Part shown: positions 30,372 through 32,934 of the stretch, one piece after another | Numbering within the stretch: the stretch's first letter is position 1 | Layout of the letters: each line of letters opens with the position of its first letter | Source: an uncultured Eubacteriales bacterium | Lineage (GTDB): Bacteria; Bacillota; Clostridia; Oscillospirales; Acutalibacteraceae | DNA: 32,934 nt | Direction of reading: 5' to 3' | NCBI GenBank assembly: GCA_934667575.1 | Contig: CAKUME010000001.1 | Coordinates: forward strand, 1-32,934 | Program-made: the position numbers and the translations under genes | The notes under the pieces: model-generated | Databases searched by the model: none | Told to the model about the DNA's origin: nothing | What the model saw: only the letters and a program-made list of their open reading frames with translations

Positions 30372-32153
30372 TCACCGAAAATCGAACGAGAACACGGTCG
30401 TTTGGGCGGTGCCGCCCCAGTTTTCGCGCGGGATCAGCGTCAGCCGACGCACCGGCGCGTGCACCGGCACGTCGTAGGCGCGCCGGCGGTTGTCGGTTTC
30501 GTCGAGCAGGCGCGCCGTGCGGCCGTCGGCATATTCCGCCTCGAGCACGAACGACCGGCACAGCGTGGCGGGCAGATGCATCTGCGGCGCGTCGAGCGGC
30601 ACGTTGGCGCGCGTGGGGTGATATTTTTCACACCAGTCGCCCGGCAGCGTGACGCGGTTGAGGTCGCTGTCGAACACCACATGCACCGCCGCCACCGGCT
30701 CCGGCTGCGCAAAGCGATATTCCGCCGCCTGCCCATTGGGCACCGCCCGGCCGCAGGCTTCGTTGCCGTAAATCGCGTGCACGCGGTCAATGCCGTCGCG
30801 CAGCGCGCCGTGGACCGTGCAGGCCGCATCGGCACAGCGCGGCGACCGGTCGCGCGTGAAGCCCGGTAAAAAGCAGTCGTCGTTGAGCAGGGTCTGCTGC
30901 AGCTCGTGCAGCGCCGACGCATACACCCCGTGCGGCGTCAGCCCGCGCCGCGCCGCAATGGCCGCCGCCGTGCCCACCGCCTGACCGAACAGCCCGCAGG
31001 TGAGCATCACGCGCGCGCTGCTCAGCGCCATGTGCGTCACGCTGATGTTGCGCCCCGCGAAGAACAGGTTTTCCACGTTGCGGGAATACAGCGCGCGATA
31101 CGGCATCGGATAGGGCACGGGCGTGTGATAGTTCGTGTTCGGATGGCCGGGGTGCCAGAATCCGCCCGGGTAGTGGTCGTCGAGCGGCCAGCCGCCGTAG
31201 GCCACCGTGTCGGGATAGGTCCTGCCCGCCGAAATGTCGCGCTGCGTCACGAGGTATTCGCCCATCATCCGGCGCGACTCGCGCTTGCCCGGCAAAAAAC
31301 CGAGAAAATCCAGATCCCAATTGGCGGCGGCGTATCGGCCGCTGTTTTTGATATAGTCCCAAGTGCCGAGCGCAAGCGGAATCAGCTCCGCCGCGATCTT
31401 TTCGGTGTCGTGAATCGAGTCGCGGTCGCCGCCCAGCTCCAAATACCAATAATTTTCGCCCGAATTGCGCAGGCTGCCCGGGCGGCGGCCCAAATCGGTG
31501 TGCAGCAGGTCGGTGCGCCATGCGGGCGGCGTAAACGCGACCGGCCGGTCGGTTTCGCGCGCCTGAATCAGGCAGCTCATGCCCATCGTTTGGCGGTCCT
31601 GCGCCGCCGTGGTGGTCACCTCGTCAAACTCGGCCGCCGCTTCGCGCCCCACGCGGCATTCCGCCCCCGTGAGCGGCGCCAGAATGCTGTCGCCCGAGCA
31701 GTCCGCAAACAGCCCGGCCTCCACCGTGACCATGGTTTGGGTGGTCATCTGATAGCCGGTCACGCTGCGAATGCGCACGGTGCGGCCGTTGGCAAACGCG
31801 CCCTGCTCCGTGGCCGCGTCCATGCAGGCGCAGTTGAGCAGCAGCGTGAGGTTCGGCTCGCGCCGCGCAAAGTCATAGAGCACCGTGTCCCAAATATAAT
31901 AATTCTTAGTGGGGTTGCGATAGAGGTTTTCGAGCGCGAGCTCCTCCACAATGCCCGTTTCGCGGTTGTTTTCGCCCTGCGCGCCGCACACCCACATGCG
32001 AATTTCGGACGACGCGTTGCCGCCCAGCACCGGCCGCTCGTGCATTAGCACCGTTTTTGCGCCGTGGCGCGCCGCCGCAATGGCCGCGCACAGCCCCGCA
32101 ATGCCGCCGCCCACCACGCAAAAGTCTGCCCGAATGGTTTGTTTTTCCAGCAT
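30372..32153 (-). CDS. FAD-dependent oxidoreductase
   Basis: A 593-residue member of the FAD-dependent oxidoreductase family often found with carbohydrate genes (FAD_oxidored type). The dinucleotide-binding start CVVGGGIAGLCAAIAAARHG is at residues 12-31, followed by the motif VLGGNASSEIRMWVCGA. Near residue 380 NLFFAGRNISVTHMALSSARVM is the second FAD-contacting part, with TCGLFGQAVGTAAAIA. The last 150 residues (from about 440) are beta-rich (VAAVHVVFDSDLNRV, PVRRLTLIPRENWGG), compatible with an appended jelly-roll carbohydrate-binding-like domain. The reaction is unknown. The start at 32153 is taken because the flavin motif then sits at the N-terminus; AAAGGA is 13 bases upstream, a long spacing. 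It ends one base from the convergent AraC gene, with no terminator between. Confidence 0.88.
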   Translation of the reverse strand: MLEKQTIRADFCVVGGGIAGLCAAIAAARHGAKTVLMHERPVLGGNASSEIRMWVCGAQGENNRETGIVEELALENLYRNPTKNYYIWDTVLYDFARREPNLTLLLNCACMDAATEQGAFANGRTVRIRSVTGYQMTTQTMVTVEAGLFADCSGDSILAPLTGAECRVGREAAAEFDEVTTTAAQDRQTMGMSCLIQARETDRPVAFTPPAWRTDLLHTDLGRRPGSLRNSGENYWYLELGGDRDSIHDTEKIAAELIPLALGTWDYIKNSGRYAAANWDLDFLGFLPGKRESRRMMGEYLVTQRDISAGRTYPDTVAYGGWPLDDHYPGGFWHPGHPNTNYHTPVPYPMPYRALYSRNVENLFFAGRNISVTHMALSSARVMLTCGLFGQAVGTAAAIAARRGLTPHGVYASALHELQQTLLNDDCFLPGFTRDRSPRCADAACTVHGALRDGIDRVHAIYGNEACGRAVPNGQAAEYRFAQPEPVAAVHVVFDSDLNRVTLPGDWCEKYHPTRANVPLDAPQMHLPATLCRSFVLEAEYADGRTARLLDETDNRRRAYDVPVHAPVRRLTLIPRENWGGTAQTTVFSFDFR

Positions 32154-32205
32154 AAGTTCCGAACCGTCCTTTCGTGCCCGGCAATTTTTCCGGGCGTCTG
32201 CTTCG

Positions 32206-32211
32206 ATTATA
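32206..32211 (-). promoter_or_regulatory. Probable -10 box of the FAD oxidoreductase gene
   Basis: TATAAT (32211-32206) on the minus strand about 55 bases before the start; no good -35 at 17 bases, consistent with activator dependence. Confidence 0.5.
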
Positions 32212-32280
32212 GCGCGCCGAGCCGCCGTTTTCCTGTAATTTTGTGCACGAAATCCGGAAAAATGTGCTGCGCCGTTTGGC

Positions 32281-32309
32281 TTGACATTTCGGCCGATATT
32301 TGATATAAT
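32281..32309 (+). promoter_or_regulatory. mntP: mntP promoter, full consensus
   Basis: TTGACA (32281-32286), 17 bases, TATAAT (32304-32309). The leader is only about 50 bases, too short for a yybP-ykoY manganese riboswitch. Confidence 0.88.
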
Positions 32310-32367
32310 TATAAAATTATCTATCACAACGCTGCGGCCGCGCCCGCACGCGAAAGGAATGAGCACA

Positions 32368-32931
32368 ATGGGCCTTTGGGAATTATTCATTCTGGCGGTC
32401 GGCCTCTCGATGGACGCATTTGCGGTGTCGGTATGTAAGGGTCTGGCGATGAAGCGCATCAACTGGAAAAAAATGCTCATCGTCAGCCTGTGGTTCGGTG
32501 GATTCCAGGCACTGATGCCCATCGTCGGCTATCTGCTCGGCGCGCAGTTCAGCGACCGCATTACGAGCATCGACCACTGGATCGCGTTTGTGCTGCTCGC
32601 GGCCATCGGCGCCAACATGATCAAGGAAGCGCTTTCCAAGGACGAAGAAAAGTGCGACGATTCGCTCGGCTTCCGCACCATGCTCGTGCTGGCCATTGCC
32701 ACCAGCATCGACGCGCTCGCGGTGGGCGTCACGTTTGCGTTCCTCAATGTGAACCTCGGCTTTGCCGTCACGTTCATCGGCGTGACCACGTTCGTGATCT
32801 CCGCCGTGGGCGTGAAGGTGGGCAACGTGTTCGGTGCACGCTACAAATCCAAAGCCGAGCTGGCGGGCGGCATCATTCTCATCCTGCTCGGGCTCAAAAT
32901 TTTGCTGGAGCATTTGGGCGTGTTCGGATAA
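32368..32931 (+). CDS. mntP: Manganese efflux pump MntP
   Basis: A 187-residue membrane protein with six hydrophobic segments arranged as two related halves. Each half carries the conserved acidic motif: GLSMDAFAVSV near residue 15 and ATSIDALAVGVTF near residue 115, the aspartates being needed for metal export in the family. It exports Mn2+ from the cytoplasm. The ATG at 32368 is chosen because AAAGGA lies nine bases upstream, whereas it touches the earlier ATG at 32359. It is divergent from the FAD oxidoreductase and has a strong promoter. Confidence 0.95.
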   Translation: MGLWELFILAVGLSMDAFAVSVCKGLAMKRINWKKMLIVSLWFGGFQALMPIVGYLLGAQFSDRITSIDHWIAFVLLAAIGANMIKEALSKDEEKCDDSLGFRTMLVLAIATSIDALAVGVTFAFLNVNLGFAVTFIGVTTFVISAVGVKVGNVFGARYKSKAELAGGIILILLGLKILLEHLGVFG

Positions 32932-32934
32932 CGG

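Noticed and set aside
32310..32367. Possible yybP-ykoY manganese riboswitch before mntP
   Set aside because: The leader is only about 50 bases, too short for the aptamer, and no conserved elements are visible.
1..32934. CRISPR arrays, tRNA or rRNA genes, insertion sequences, phage or defence islands
   Set aside because: No regular spaced repeats, no cloverleaf or rRNA segments, and no transposase, integrase or nuclease motifs were seen in any frame.

Overview
The window looks like chromosomal DNA from a GC-rich member of the Clostridia, plausibly a gut Oscillospiraceae/Ruminococcaceae-like organism. This is an inference. It rests on low-GC, textbook TTGACA-N17-TATAAT promoters set in GC-rich DNA, strong GGAGG ribosome sites, a glnA gene followed by an ANTAR-domain regulator (an arrangement known from clostridia), a pst-pho operon with Firmicutes-type PhoP boxes, and Gram-positive style lipoproteins. 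There are no rRNA or tRNA genes, CRISPR arrays, insertion sequences or phage modules. Most of the window is housekeeping and transport genes on the minus strand.

Layout. 1-1600: an acyl-CoA synthetase (cut by the window edge) behind a stand-alone E2-type acyltransferase domain that lacks its catalytic His. 1746-4151: small transaldolase/fructose-6-phosphate aldolase and CTP synthase (pyrG). 4282-6270: glnA plus its ANTAR regulator, with a leader RNA carrying an ANTAR-type hexaloop hairpin that competes with a terminator-like stem. 6313-9260: an orphan lipoprotein, a nucleoside hydrolase, and a divergent AraC regulator sharing a palindromic promoter region with the hydrolase. 9316-12591: LOG-family protein, aminotransferase, and a sirtuin/C_GCAxxG redox-protein operon. 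12723-14951: DeoR regulator and an organophosphate-type MFS transporter. 15053-16883: a PfkB sugar kinase with a terminator-like leader, and a small orphan P-loop protein.

17017-23660 is a complete phosphate regulon unit, pstS-pstC-pstA-pstB-phoU-phoB-phoR, transcribed as one operon behind repeated TTTACA-type PhoP boxes. Binding protein, permease pair and ATPase import phosphate; PhoU links the transporter to the PhoR kinase; PhoB probably activates the operon. Upstream lies a frameshifted 3' remnant of an SH3-domain gene that keeps its own terminator. 24047-27841 encodes a heterodimeric ABC exporter with one degenerate ATP site, controlled by a long perfect MarR-type operator although no regulator gene is adjacent. 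27942-32153 holds a MATE exporter, a divergent AraC regulator and an FAD-dependent oxidoreductase. The window ends with the manganese exporter mntP.

The strongest candidate for something worth following up is the glnA leader/ANTAR pair. The acyltransferase lacking its His, the orphan P-loop protein and the SH3 remnant come next. No wholly new multi-gene system is evident.
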